This document shows, piece after piece, positions 25,801 through 40,800 of a stretch of DNA of 64,000 bases (positions are counted from its first letter, which is position 1; the number at the start of each line of letters is the position of its first letter). This DNA comes from Dermatemys mawii. Taxonomy: Eukaryota; Chordata; Testudines; Dermatemydidae. The stretch is from contig ML677374.1 in NCBI GenBank assembly GCA_007922305.1, positions 10,357,369 to 10,421,368 of the forward strand. The letters run 5' to 3'. A program made the position numbers and the translations under genes. The notes beneath the pieces are model-generated. The model did no database searches. It was given only the letters and a program-made list of their open reading frames with translations, and was not told the DNA's origin.

Positions 25801-28800
25801 ATAACACTTGAGGCTGTGTCTGGACTGAATGTATCTCAATAAAAGGACTTTTGCTCAGTGCTTATTTTTAAGAAGCACCTCTCAAATCTTGTTTTTCCTC
25901 TCTTTCATTGTCGCATTTCTAACAGAGTTATCATCAGCCTGACATATGGTTAGTTTTATTGCATATAATTTTAATTCTTTCTCTCCTGACAGGCATTTTT
26001 CTTATGTGTACCAAATCTGCATTGTATTTTCTTCAGTGCTTGACAATCTTGCTAATCCTTGCATCACTAATCTACAAATTTGATAATCTGTACAAAAAAC
26101 CCAGTCTCTGCTTTCTTCTCAGCAAAGATTAACAACAGAGTTCTGCAATGAGGTCTCTTGTTACTTAAACTTAATTATTTTACAAAATATACTTCAGTCA
26201 TACTTCCTAGAATACTGTCAGGAGTTTTACACAGTGAAACTAAACACCGCTCTTCAAAATAAATGAACAGATCATTTTAGGAGCCAGTATCCTTGATTGA
26301 ATCATGTTTGCTCACTAGTATATTCAGAAAGTGGAATAATCTTGAGTGGGTCTTCTAGTTATTGGCACAAATAAATGAGCCCCTATTATTTATATAGACC
26401 TTAATAATTTCAGTGTGTTTTAGTTTTGATCAGAAAATAATGGGGTGTATGGTCTGTGTAGTCCCATGTGATATGAGTTGTGTGTCCTGCTGATCAAACA
26501 AGCTAAAGAATTTGTTTTCCCTTTATGATGATCTCCCTTCCTATTAGTGCATATAACTTATTACGTGGCTGAAGTTCTGTATTGGTAATTTGTCTTCTAC
26601 ATAAGGGACTGTGAGATACAAGATACAGTCTTAAGAGCCTGTGTGGAAAATTTCAGCTAACTAGAACTATTTTTGTGGGGGCATTTTGTTTTAGGTAATG
26701 TGGTCTGGCTTGATGAAGTGACAGCAACACGAGCTCTTATAAATATGAGCTCGATGCCTGATCAGGATAAACTCAAAAACAGAGAAAACAACGAGGAGAA
26801 AGCAACTGAAAAAAACAAGAAAGGTAGATGCACAGAAGATATATGTCATGCAGTTAAAAATCTGCGTTCTTTAAAATGTATTTTCTTGGCTTGGGTGCTG
26901 CATAATTTGTGTTACTGAAGGAGGTTCTGTCATGTAGTTTCAGGTAATGGTATTCTGCCACTTTAAAAAATGCTTTCATCTTGGAAACCTTTTGAAGGAG
27001 CTGCTTCCTAAAAGGTGGGTTGGAGAGATACCAAAATCAGTAATACGATCTGTACTGAACATTCCAAACATAAGGACAAATTCAGAGGTGTTGTAAGTAG
27101 TGGGGCAAGTTACACAGTCCTTGTAACTCACAAGCTGAGTGGGTGGAAGGGTGGGGTGATAACAATGAGAAACAAACAAGTGTGTGTAAGAAGGTGTTTT
27201 ATCTTCATAAACCCTCCTGTTGGTTGTTTTTTCTTGTTACTACACCGTCCTTTCTGCAAATGACATTGATTTACCAATGTGTAACTTCCATCACTATTTA
27301 TATTATCTCTGAATTTCATCCTGTTAAAACCTGACCCTGTACCCCACTGCATGTTCACAAATGTATTGCAGATGGACCCAATTGCTAGGTTCCATGTGCT
27401 TCCAAGCCAGCTGCATCTGGCTAGAGTCTATCCACTGTTTCTGTCTTTGAGACCCTAGGGCACATTCCCAAGCTCTGACCTCTTGTCTAATGCCCTTCCT
27501 GAAATCCTGAGTCCCACAGTCACATACCCTCTGAGTTCCACCGGAGCTGTTTGCACTCTGGGCTTGTAGCTTTACCCCTTTTGGGACAGCATGTCAGGAA
27601 AGCAAGTAACACAGGAATTGTTTAAACACAGTGACCTTATTCTTAAAGCATTCGAGTTACAGATCTTTTTGAGAACAAAAGTCCTGAAACCTAATAGGAG
27701 CTCACCCCTTATGTGAGTCTAAGGTTTTATCAGTATTTTAAGCTGGACAGAATCCCTCCTGTGCTTGTGGACTGGTCTGTCTCTCTGTCTCTCTCTCCTC
27801 TGCAAGTCCTCATATATAGCCGATGGTCACTTCCCCCTCTCTGCTCAGAGCAGAACCCTACCCTTAAATAGGGTTTCTCCTCTGAGCCATGTGATCAGAT
27901 TGAAATGCTAGTAACCCCTCAGTCATGCTTTCCCCTTCCCCACTGCAGGACCCTTTGTAGAAAACCCATTGTTCCATGGGGATGGGCCAGTAATTGAAAG
28001 ACAATCAAAATTGTTTACCCCAGATTACAGTCTTGATGGCTCTTAGAGTTAGTCCTTTAAGGAGTCTTTGTGCATGTCCAGGCTTGTGCAGTCACCGTGT
28101 CCAACATTTCCACACGTAGAACAAGATAATGTTCATGATTTGACTGGGACATAGTCCACTCTGTCACAGTGCCCATACTCTCCTTTTTCAGACAGAGCAT
28201 ACTGCAGGGTAAGTTGTGTACATAGAAGCAGCTAAGGGACACCTTTAGATTGTGATAAACCTGGAACCTACTTGCCGACAACATCCCCCTAATCATAACC
28301 CCATTATACTTCCACAAACAAGAGTTTGTGGCTTTTATTACTTTGACTACATCCAACTGTTTTGCTGCTAGGTGATGTGTTAACTTCCTGTGATGTGGTT
28401 CAAACCAAGATATTGAATTACACATTATCAGCCAATAACGACAGTGCAATTCATAAAAACATTTGTTCTAATGGAGACTGTAGATTTTGCTTAGGTATGA
28501 GTTGCATGAACAAAATCCAGATTACGAAGCTCCACTTTCTGTACTTTATGCACTAGCAGAAGCCATCATGTGTGGTCTGTTTTCACAACTCTGTTATGCT
28601 TCCAGATGCTTCATAGCAGATTTCTCCTTGCAGCTTTCCACTGCAACTCAGGGGATTTCTAACAACCCCTTTTCTGCCTTGGGAAAACTAAGTCTATACA
28701 AAAATAGGTATTGTGAGGAAGACTTGCGTGCTTTTTATACCATTTTACTAGCCACCTCTGTACTATGTCTTATTTCTTTGTACTGAAAACTTGTTGGTGC

Positions 28801-31800
28801 AGTTTTAGAACACAACATAACCTTTGGTTTCAGGCTAATACCAAGATGCTACAAAATGTAACATTCTTAAAATACATCTTGTGTTATTTTTGGAGACTAG
28901 GGACAGACCTTATTTAAACTGAGGACATATATTTTCACATTGATCCTGTCAGGTGTAAAGTAATTATTGTGCCATGTAAATCAACAGTAATAAAATATGT
29001 ATGGACCTAAACTCCTACATACATTTCTGCATCTGGTCATCTGGAAAAGCAGGATACTGGGCGAAGTTCAGACTTCTTCAGCTGGGAGGAATTTATGAAG
29101 TAAGTTAAGGTCTGAGGAGTCAGATAAATCCAAAAGATTAGGGAGGCTTTGGCTCAGCTGCATTCCTTTTTTAAAATAAATGTGGCGTTACCTAGGCACA
29201 TTTTGTTATTAAAAACCTCTTGCAGTAATTAAAGATCCTATGGCCCTTTTTGTAAGAGGCAGGATGCTAGCCCTGATAACTTGGCCAAATTCCACCAAAG
29301 TAATTACATTCTGCTGTCTGAATATTCTCCATGGTTTCATTTGGTTTCAAAATTCATTGGTTCCTGCCCATAATTTTTGTGTAGCTGCTATGTGCTATAA
29401 CCAGCTGTTGTATGCCACCCTGAAAGTTCTGCATGTAGTTGCTAGGTGAAGAATCTCTGTACTCCCTTACTAAACAGGGCTGATGAGAGGCTTATCCAGT
29501 ATTAGTAAAGTGCTTTGAGATATCTGAGTGAGGCACTGCTAAAGGACTACTAAGTTGTCTTTCAGAAATATGTGAAACAAGATTCTGCTGACAATACAAA
29601 CAAAATCTTTTTCTTATCCCCCCCCCACAAAAAACTGAAAATATCTGCCATCAACTAGCAATGCATAATGTATACAATCAGTAGACTAGTGTAATCAGCT
29701 ATTACTGGTTAAAGGTAATACTGCTTTCAAAACTACTTAGGTTAGATTCTTGAAATGAAATAATTCATAATTTTTAGCAGAGATTCTCTCAGTAACTTTC
29801 TAACTATTGAACATTAACTCAAATATTTTTAAGTGGCAGCTAAATTAAGACATTTAGTGATCTCTCTGCTGTTGATAAACTGAAACACAGTGTGTCTTAT
29901 ATTAACAGAGAATTAAACTGGTACTCCATCCCTACTGCTTCAACCACTTACATTAATAGAGAGCACCAGCATGAAGGAAGCTCTCTGATTAGTTACAATT
30001 ATCTTGTGTACACACCTGTTTAAAATTTTTGCAGACATTTACTATCTTAATTATTCTCCAGGCTACACAGAACAATTGATAACTTAGTTTGATTTCAGAA
30101 AATATAAGGAAATGAAAACCATATGCTGGGCGACATCATAAAATCAGGAAGAATATCCTAAAATTTGTTTGTTCTTAGACAAACGGGAGGAAAGCTCGGA
30201 GGATGAGACCGAGGAAGGAGAAGTTGAGGATGACAATCCAAGCGATGTTGAGGTCAGTACAGAAAGAAAAACATTAACATGAGAATGAGGAATACTTGTG
30301 GCACCTTAGAGACTAATAAATTTATTTGGGCATAAGCTTTCATGGCCTAAAACCCACTTCATCAGATCTGAAGTGGGTTTTAGCCCACGAAAGCTTATGC
30401 CCAAATGAATTTGTTAACCTCTAAGGTGCTACAAGGGCTCCTCGTTCTTTTTGCGGATACAGACTAACACGGCTAACCCTCTGAAACCTGTTAACATGAA
30501 AGATTCAGTTTTGGGCAATGAGGTCGTTCTGATACTCTACTCTTAATGCAAAAATATTATACAGAATCTAGACTGTTGTACAGTATCATAAATTAAATTG
30601 CTAAATCAAATTTAGTACGTATGAAAACATTTAAGGCAAGGGGAAGTCCAGAGACTTTGTCAGTGGGGATATCAGCCTAGGATGTCTTTGTGAAAGTGGG
30701 TCTTTAGGAGTGGGAGGGCATTTAGCATATGAGAAGTCTGAAACTGCTCCACCCATGTGAGGACAGTATGAAAGCAGGTATGGAAAAGACTGGAAGGAGG
30801 AAATGAAGGGAGTAATAAGGAGAAAGAGAAGCCAAACTATTCAGTTTTGGCAAACTGTACATAATGGTATGCATCAGGAGAGTGTATCTATTTAAGTCAT
30901 ACACTTTTCATTTGTTTCACTCTTACAACAGCAGGAACAACACTTCTAGAATAATGCTGCTTTTCAGAAGAAACCAGCTGAAATATTGCTAGAGATGAAA
31001 GAAACTTTTTAAAAGCTGTTTATTTTAAGATGAGCTGCTTAATAGAATACTGGCAGGTCAATGTAGGCCCAAATTTCAATTTGTGTAAAACCAAATTTAA
31101 TATTAACAAATTTAATGGAAACCTTTCTAAACTTTTTTGTGTGTGTTTACAGTCCAGACATTGCGGCATTGTGCTAGTGTGTGACAAGCTGATAAACAGG
31201 CTAGGAACTGACTAAGCAAAAATAAAATTTACTATTTGTCTTTCATTGTCGAGGTTGAACGAAATGTAAATAATAGTCAGAAGTAGTGGAAAGTAAATTA
31301 GATTTTTAAAAAGCTTAGTTTTAGTAACGTATGGTATTAATAAGACGGTGGGGAATCTTTTTGTTTAAAAAAATTAATTTTAACCTGCCAGTGTTCCTTT
31401 AATAAATCAGTCTGTTAAAGAAATGCAAAACCACTGAGTTCACAAATCTGCTGGAAAGCTCCTAACACGAAAATAAACTTTCTTAGTAATCAATTGTTAG
31501 CTTTACTGTTGGATGTGATCTGTGCTGGAAAACATTTTATTTTTGAATCTAAAATATTTTCTTTCCAAAGTTGGATGCACTCTCCCAGGTAGAGGAAGAT
31601 TCTCTCCTACGTAATGATCTTCGCCCAGCCAACAAGCTGGCTAAAGGAAACAAACTGTTCATGAGATTTGCTACTAAAGGTAAATGTGACCCACTGCATA
31701 GACACTATACAGTGTTTGAAGGTGACTGATGACTAAATGATGTCTTTACAACACAGATAAAAATAAAATTATTGAGGTGTTAGAGTGCTTGTACAGCATT

Positions 31801-34800
31801 ATATGTTAAGAACTCATAGTACTGTGTGTATTTTTAATGTAAAACTTACTCTGAGTGAAATTCAGCCTGATGCAGATTCAGCAAAAGATCTATCTACGAC
31901 TTCAATCCCACTGAAGCCCACAAAATAGGCTTTGCATAAGGGTAAATTTTGCCTTTGCTGAGCATCAAGAATTATTTGCCATGCTTATGGGTGTTGGAAT
32001 TCTTAATGTGGTATTGGTGGAAGCTTGTTACCAGCTATGGTCATGTTAATAGATAATATTAATGCATTTAAGGTAAACAAACTCAAGTCCTGACTTTTTT
32101 CCAATTTGACTATGTCCTTTTTCATACCGTTCCAACAGTGACATCTCAGTAGGTAGTCTTCACATTCAGGCTCTTAAAGTGAAACATAATACAACAGGAA
32201 AGTGATAAATGGAAACGTGTATCTCCATGGAATGAAATTAGTTGAACCCAGTGTCTTTTACTGTTAGTTGTATTTTAAAGGAACTGTCAGAAAGCATTGT
32301 AATCTGTTTTGTTCCTAGTAAGTACATGGATGTTTTACTCACATGAAGGAGCTTGGATATTTTATAGCTCAACAATAGCTGAGACTGCCTGTTACCATAT
32401 ATGCTTCATATCGTTGACTGGGCACACTCTTTTTGCTCCAGTGTGGTTAGGGAAAAAATGAAAAAGTATTCCTTTAACTTAATTACACATTTTCAGATGA
32501 TAAAAAAGAGCTTGGAGCTGCAAGAAGAAGTCAGTACTACATGAAATATGGCAACCCTAATTATGGTGGCATGAAAGGAATTCTTAGCAACTCTTGGTGA
32601 GTACATGGTGAAGGGGAGTAGAACCTGGCATCTGTCCAGCCATGCTTACAAGGCTGTTTAATTTGTGAGTGTTATCCCTTAAAGTTCTGTAGACTTGGGG
32701 GTGGGGCGCATTGATTTGTGTTTTAACAAAGCTGACCTGTTGACTGTACATTTATAAAAATTTTAATTCAAAATTAACAAGTGCTTATAGTTGAGAGAGA
32801 TTCACACTGGACAAAATAGAGCCAGAGAGTAAATGCATTCAGCTGCCGATAAAGTCAGTGGAAATTACAGCTGTTACTCCGTGGCTGAATTTAGCTCACT
32901 TTCTTTTGGCCTTTTATGTGGCAGAAATGCATTTGCTTTTGTTGGCATTCCAGGAAACGAAGATATCATTCACGTCGAATCCATCGTGATGTGATAAAGA
33001 AAAGGACACTCATTGGGGATGATGTTGGGTTGACACCTCCTTATAAACACCGGCATTCAGGTAATTAACAATGTATAGTGCTTTACATCTTCAAACAAGT
33101 TGCACTGCAGCTGTTGTGAAATTGCAGAATGAAATAAAATATAAGTCTTTGTGTTTCACAAAGGCCTGCCTTTTCTGTCCACTCTGCCTCCTTAAATAAC
33201 CAAAGCAGAGTTTAGTCCAGGAGAAAATGGTGGTTATCACATGCTAATTTTGTCTGGAAGCATTTCTAATAGTTGAAACATGGAATTAAGTCAAGATGCT
33301 AGGGTTTTTAGCCCTGCTTAGCCACTGATTTTACTTGTTACATGACTTAGTTTTTCCTGTTTTTCTATCTGTCTAGCCACTTTATATAGCTCATAGTATC
33401 TGAATAAATCATTCTTACAAATACCTCTGTGTGACAGGACAATATTATTCGCACTTTATAGGTGAGGACCTGAGGCACAGAAATGAAGTCAGTTGTCCAA
33501 GATCACTTAGGAAATCTGTGACAGAGTTTGGACTCAATCCCATGTGTGTGTCCAGTGCTTTAAACACTGTTCTTAACTTTTACTTAATAACTAATTCTCA
33601 AGGATGTTGTGAGAAATCCAGTGGCAGAGTCCTTTTAAGATCCTCTTGTGAACGGTGCTATGCAAAGTATATCCTAAGTATCAATATACACAATGTAATT
33701 TCTAAAATAATACAGTTCATTAAATAAAAGCATTCTCTCAAGTAAAACACTAATTGAAATACTTGTTAATGGAATATCTGCCAAAATATAATTGTTACTA
33801 TCTTTGGGTTTGTCAACTTGACCTAGATTGTGCATTATTATTCTGATAAATAGAACAGTGTCTGGTAAGTGAAAGAGAGCTTTTCTTTTCCCCGCAGCAC
33901 TTAGATTTTGTCCTATGGTTTTGCAAGCAACGGTTCAGATACAAAACATCAAATCACTTAGCTAGTGTAGTTCAGTAGGTACTTCATTTTGCTTGATTGT
34001 TTTCTTTTAAAGATTTAGGAAATAGGGTCTGGAGCATAAAAGACAGAAATCTCTAATGATTTATTTACGCTTCACCTTAAACTGTCATGTTTGCCATTTC
34101 AACTCTTGTCTTACAATACATGATAAAAATAAAGTAATTGGGTGATATATATTCCAGAGGAATATAGTCCAGAAAACCCTATCAGTGAGCTTTTAATTGG
34201 TATTTTAGCCTTTACAGTGGTCACGTGATATATAAGTGAGTGTATTAGAGAGATATGAGAAGAAATATGTTAAGTGCTAAGGAAAAGCTGTACAGCAGCT
34301 GCATATCTGCTGACTGCTTTATTAAAAAAAAAAAAGACTGATACAAAGTGAATTCAATATATTTTCTAGAATATATTTCTGTATATGTCTCGAGTCGCAT
34401 GAAGATTAGAAGAAGGTGCTGAAACTGTGCATCATTATCCATTTAATTGTGTGTGAATAACACAGTGTTACTTGATGGGACAGTGTTTGCCTCCTGTTGC
34501 ATATGACACAAGATTAAAATGCTTCTTTACTTCTGAGTATATATTGTAAACTTTGAACATTGGCAATATGTGATGCACCTGTTCTGTTGTGCATTGCTGA
34601 ATATGGGATCAGGAAGAAATCTTTCTCTCTGTCACTAGCAGTGATCACTTTAAGGCACTATACAAGCATTAGAATTAATTGTCTTTATTTAGCAAGTATT
34701 GCTTCATATTATTGATCATACAGTTATTCAGACATTTTAAAAAATTCATCTATAGTACTTAATTATCCTGAGACTGTGAACGGTACAGATTATGGCATGC

Positions 34801-37800
34801 TTCATGGCAGTTTTATTTTTTCCTGTATTTTCTTGCCATTTTTTCTAGATTTTGACTTTTAATTAACTTTATGAAAAAGAAACAGGATACATGAGGTAAT
34901 ATCTTTTATTGGACCAACTTTTGCTGATGAAAGAGACAAGCTTTTGAGCTTCACAGGCTTTTGAGCTCCACAGTCGGCTTCTTCAGAACTTAAAGTTGGT
35001 CCAGTGAAAAAGATCACCTGACCCATGTTGTGCCTCGTATCCTGTGACCAACATGACTTGAAAAACTCTGCAAACATTTATAAAAAAGATAAGCTATAAT
35101 CTCTCAAAATTAATTATTGTGCTTCAGGCCTAGTGAATGTTCCTGAGGAGCCTATTGAGGAAGAAGAAGAGGAGGAGGAGGAAGATGAGGATATGGATGA
35201 GGATGACAGAGTTGTGGTAGAGTACCGGGATGAACTACAAGCTTTCAAACAGTCTCGAGATCGCAGTGCAGCAAGACGATCAAGTGCCAGTGCATCTGAT
35301 TCGGATGAAATGGACTATGATCTAGAACTGAAAATGATATCCACTCCATCTCCCAAAAAGAGCATGAAAATGACAATGTATGCAGATGAGGTGGAATCTC
35401 AATTGAAAACTATTAGGTACAAATTTAATTTCTTGCATTTTATTACTTAAAAACCCCAGTCACAAAGTGTTTCTTGCATTATATTATAATTATATTCTGA
35501 TTTGGCTAAAATTAATTTTTTTAAAGCTTGAAAGCTGTTGAGTAATTAATGTAATCACTTATATGAATTGAAAGAGCTGAGCTGCTCTTTTAAATTAAAT
35601 AAAAAGTACAATCACTGTTCAGGATCTCAACTCATTAAGTATTTTGAGTCACCATTTTGTAGTTAAAACCCATGTATTACAGGTGTTTGATCCTGATCCT
35701 ACAAATGTGTACATAATAATTTTATATGTCTGAGTTATCCTGTTGCATTCGATGGGACTACTCAAGTTTAAATTTACTCATGTGTGTAAGTGTCTGCAAG
35801 ATGGGGACTGTAATTTTTTAAGTATATAGTGATTATATAAAATCTAGGAAATAACTGTTTGTTTAAATAGTAAATATAAAAGAATTGTCCAAAAACCTGT
35901 TTAGTAGCTACTTCATTTTCTGTGCCACAAACAATATTAAGATCTTGTATAGTAAGATCATTCCAGTTAGAGCATGTATTTTAAAAGAAGTGACTCAGTA
36001 GTACACATGAAGATCTTAACAACAATTGCAGTATTCTGCTTTGACTCGATATAATACGGAACCCTTCTGAAGTGGCCACTATAGCGTGACATCTCAATAT
36101 GTAGTATATTTAATATTGAAAATTCTTAGCACCGAGAAGCAACTCTCATGGAAATCTTATCCCATTTGACTCTTGGTTAATATGAACCACTTGTCATTTC
36201 AGTAGCAGAACTGTAATGACTTAAATGAAGTGGCAGCAACAGCATGCCCTCTTTAGCTCTGACATGATTTAGTGGAAGATCTTTAAAAAAAGAAATACAG
36301 AAAACTCACAGAAATTGACCCTTAATCCAAATGTAAAATGTTTAAATAAATATTCCCTTGCAGTGTTTGTAATCTAACATTGCAGCTTTGTATTAATGCA
36401 TAAGAACCTGATTAAAATAAATAGAAGTGACTGGTGTGTTTTCATTGTTGAATCTAGGAGAAATGTGCATAAAACTGACAGCAACCACAAACCAACAACC
36501 ACCCTTTAATGGTAAAAAGTAAAAGTAGGTTTTAATATTTTCAGTATTAATAATCTAATAAAAATCTGCATGTCCCATTAATAAGATGATAGAACATGAT
36601 GGAACCCATTATAATGTGCATTAAATCAGTCTAATAGTTCAGAGGCTGTTCATTTGCTCTGATTTACTTTGATCTCAGTGGAACTGCTTTGTTGACATTA
36701 ACCTGGTGTATTTCTGTTTAAAACAAATACTGATTTGAGCTTGTTCACATCACTATTTTAGTTTTCAGAGTACCTCGTAGTGGTCAGAATACTGTCAGAT
36801 TAGTGCTGATAGCACTTATTACTAGAGACTGTAGCAGATCTCTTTAAACAAAAGACGTTTAGCGAAAGGAATTGCAAGCTCTGTACTATCATAGCCTACA
36901 AATATATCCCTTATCTGCACTATCCCTGGCAGGTAAAATGTTTACAAGTAGCTTCTGCGCACATTATTTATTGTCTTGAGTAACAAATGATGATGAACCT
37001 AAACTTAGAGAAGCACTGGTACTCTGTCTATTGTTGTTTTGACAAGATATGCTTATATCCTGGTTTAAAACTGGAAAAACATTGCTACCTATTTGTTACA
37101 GGCTTCTAAGGCACTTTGGATGCAGGATATGCAGCATATAATGCTCTGAACATATTCATAATTTGCTTGAAGAAGAGCTAAGACTGATTCTGAATGCAGA
37201 TTTTTTTAAAAGTGATAGATTTTGTGTTTTCGCCCCCATTTCTTAATCAAGGAAATCCTGATGTCACTAACTTCCAAAATGTGTTTATGTACCAGGAGCG
37301 TTCCTAAGGACTCTGTTGAGCTTCGTTCATGGGAATTTATTTGCTGATTACAAATACGTTATGTCTTTATTTAGGAACTCTATGAGAGCAGATAGTGTAG
37401 CATCCAGTAATGTCAAAAACCGGATTGGCAGCAAAGGATCATCAGAAAAAGTTGCAGATGTAAGACTACTGCTAGAGGAAAAACGTCAGAATAATACAGG
37501 TCAGCGTCAGCCAATCAACACTACAAAATCAGGTAATGTAAAACTAATGTAACACACAGTGGATGACTTCCTGTTTTACATGGGTATGTTTAGTACTGAA
37601 ATTTATAAACCTGTAGGAATTATGTTCAACTGTAGGTTCTGCAGATATGTAATTCAGTATTCTCTCATGTTTTTCACACCTCATAATGAATATAAAGAAT
37701 GTTATGTTACCAGGCTTTGATAGTTCATGTATTAGTGAAATTGCAAGTGGCTTGTATTCAGATATTATGAGCTTGTTGAGATAAATGTATAATGCCTCCT

Positions 37801-40800
37801 TTTTTTAATCTGATGGGTGAACTACTCCCTTATGCAGGAGGCAGATTAGGGGCATAAGAAAATTTGGGACAAAACTGAGGCTTACTACAGGGAAAAATTA
37901 AAAGTTGGATGGAGATGAAGAACTCACTGTTGTCTGAATTACTTTTCTTTTATCTATTCGCCCCACGTTTTTTTTATTTGTCTTTTAAGATTGCTGGCTC
38001 TCTAAGGCCGCAATTCTGTATTTCTGTGTGAAAATACTAGCACATTGTGGGGCTAATATGATACAAATAACAAATGTGAATTGCTTTGAATGTCTTGAAT
38101 GAAAGATTCTGTTTAAGTGCAGAATATTTTGGTTGCTTCTGACTTGCAGGTTTTGAGTTTTAATCTTAGTTGATTGGTACTTTTAATTATTATAGTGTCA
38201 ATTTAGCGGGTCTGGTGAAGACATGCTAAATCAATAGTAGAGCACTCTCCCATCAATTTATGTACTCCACCTCCCGGAGAAGCGGAAGGGAAATCAACGG
38301 GAGACACTCTCCCCTCGACACAGCACCACCGTGATAAGTGGAGCTAACTACGTCGATTTCAGTTATGTTAATCGCGTAATTGAAGTTGCGTAACTTAGAT
38401 TGATTTAGTGCGGTAGTGTAGATCAGCCCTTACAATTTTCAATATCGTATGGGTCATGTCATGGGTTAAATATCTTTACAATAAGATTCTTTTGCTTTCA
38501 AAGTTAGAGGACACAATACTGTAACTTTAAAGTGGATTTTTTAATGTATTCTAAAAATTAATGAAGGAGACATATTTTTCATAAAATTACCTCACACTGA
38601 ACAGAGACCCTTTTTCTTCTTTCAGTGTTTATATTCCTAAAATAGAAATGTAATTCAAAACAAAGAGAGCATTTGGCGATCTTTAGAACAGTTGTTTCTT
38701 TTTAATCTTTGGGTCAAAGCCCAGCCACGTGAGAGTAAACATCCCAAAAGGGGTGCCTTGCAAAGATGCCATTTGACAAATCTGTCATAGAAATAATTTA
38801 AGCCTTGACAAACTGTAATACAGGAATTCAGAGCATTTCAAAGACAGTGAGCTATGTTAAGATTTAATGAAAAGACTTCAGAAAAAACAGCCATAGATAT
38901 CCTCTTTCATTCCAACTTTTGCAGATGGATAAAGGACACAGGATCAGGTGGAAGAGTTAAAATAAATGCAGTACATGATTATTCAGTTTAATCACTGTGA
39001 CATGTTATTTCCAGATGTACGGCAGAGACTAGGAAAGAGACCTCACTCTCCAGAAGTCAAGCCCCCAAGTTGCACCTCCACCCCTCGTCGAGAATCAGTA
39101 TCAGATGTACATAGCCGTTTAGGGATACCCAAACAAGATGTGAAAGGCCTGTACTCTGACACGAGAGAGAAGAAAGCAGGTTTGTTTTACAGAGAGAAAA
39201 TGTAACGTAACTTTAGGGATGCATATGTAGCTTGTAACTACAGACGACAATGATGTCTTGATTCTGTTAGTGGCATTTGACTAGAAAATAACCAAAGGAT
39301 ATTAACTTAAAAACAGAATATTATTCCTAAACATTAAAGCTTTGTCATTCTTGTGGATAAAATTCTAGACTTTATAGTCCTGCATAGAGATTGCATCTCA
39401 TGAGTGTTATTACAAAATCCTCATGTGAATAACTTGTAATATCTTAAACAGTTTTTGTAATGAAGATCACAAATGTTGGCTTATTCCCTTTAAGATACTT
39501 TACTGCTTTAATTCTAGGGAACAAGAGGAACTTCAAATGAAAACCCTGGAGGAATAATATTCTGGTGACTGAAGTTAGAAAACAAGTAGTGAATGTTTGT
39601 GAAATGTTTTGAAGTTGTAAAGCACCATTTTAATGGTTATTAGACATCACAAGTACCAAATTCTGCCCTGAGAGATGTATACAACTCCCATAAAAGATAA
39701 TGGGACTTGTGCACGTTTTTGAGGGCAGAATTTGGTTGAAATGTCTACAAAATCTGGTCTTGGAGAATATCATACAATGATGGTTGAATTATCATATAAT
39801 CAATTGCATTTAATTTCTACTTTTCTTTCAAAATATAGAATAAAAGAACTTTTAAGACAAATTTTCCCTGAATGTTGTTCTCTATTCTCAGTGTTGAAAT
39901 TTTCCTGATTTTTATTTTTTATTCTTTTGCTCAACTTGTCTGAACAGAGCAGTTGTTAAAGGTATCTCAAACTCTGAGGTGTAATAATGTGCTAATAAGA
40001 AGTGCAAAACTATTGTAACCAAGGAATTTGCATTTCACACTGTTTATTCACGTTCCTAACCTTTACTCATTTTGACTGTGAATTGCAATACAATTATTTA
40101 TGTTCACTGTCATTCTTTTTAAAGTGTGGCTCTACTTTCAGAAGAGACTTTGTGAAAATAATTTGATACAGTTCCATAACTTTCTTAGTGAGGCTAGGTC
40201 ACATTTTCTAAGTTTACAGAAAGAAAGCTTTTCTTGGTGACAGCCCTGAAAACTTAACCTGGGAGTCCTACTGTCTTTTTTCATACTTGTAAATCACCAT
40301 TAATAAAGTGTCTATAGGCCACTTAGCGGCTGCACAGATGTAAGGGAAGTATTGGGGAAAGACTATATTTCTTAGTGCATTTGAATCCTGCTCTCTTACA
40401 AAATCTGTCTGTAGACTAGGTGTGTCAGTATAACTGTGTTATTACTGGGTATGATTTATTTATTTTTTTTAATCAGTGTACCTATACCAGTACAGCTCCA
40501 AGCATGGACACAACATAAAGTGTCTTATATGGATTGCTATTCCCATATGGAAGGAGAATAAGTTGTATCTCAGTAAAAAGCACCTTTATATTGATATAAC
40601 TGTGCCCACATTGGGTGAGGATGTACCATTTTAACTAGACCAGCATAGTTAAAGTAGTGTAGACAAAGCCTCATTCAAAGATGTGTGATTCTACAGTTCT
40701 AGCAGAAGTAAGATTAGTAAAAATGTACTATCACTAAGGCTGTGATTTAATCACGGGTATTTTTAGCAAAAGTCATGGACAGGTCACGGGCAAGAAACAA

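Noticed and set aside
27340..28310. Endogenous retroviral LTR
   Set aside because: Only composition and a vague resemblance; no terminal repeats, duplication, primer-binding site or coding trace could be shown.
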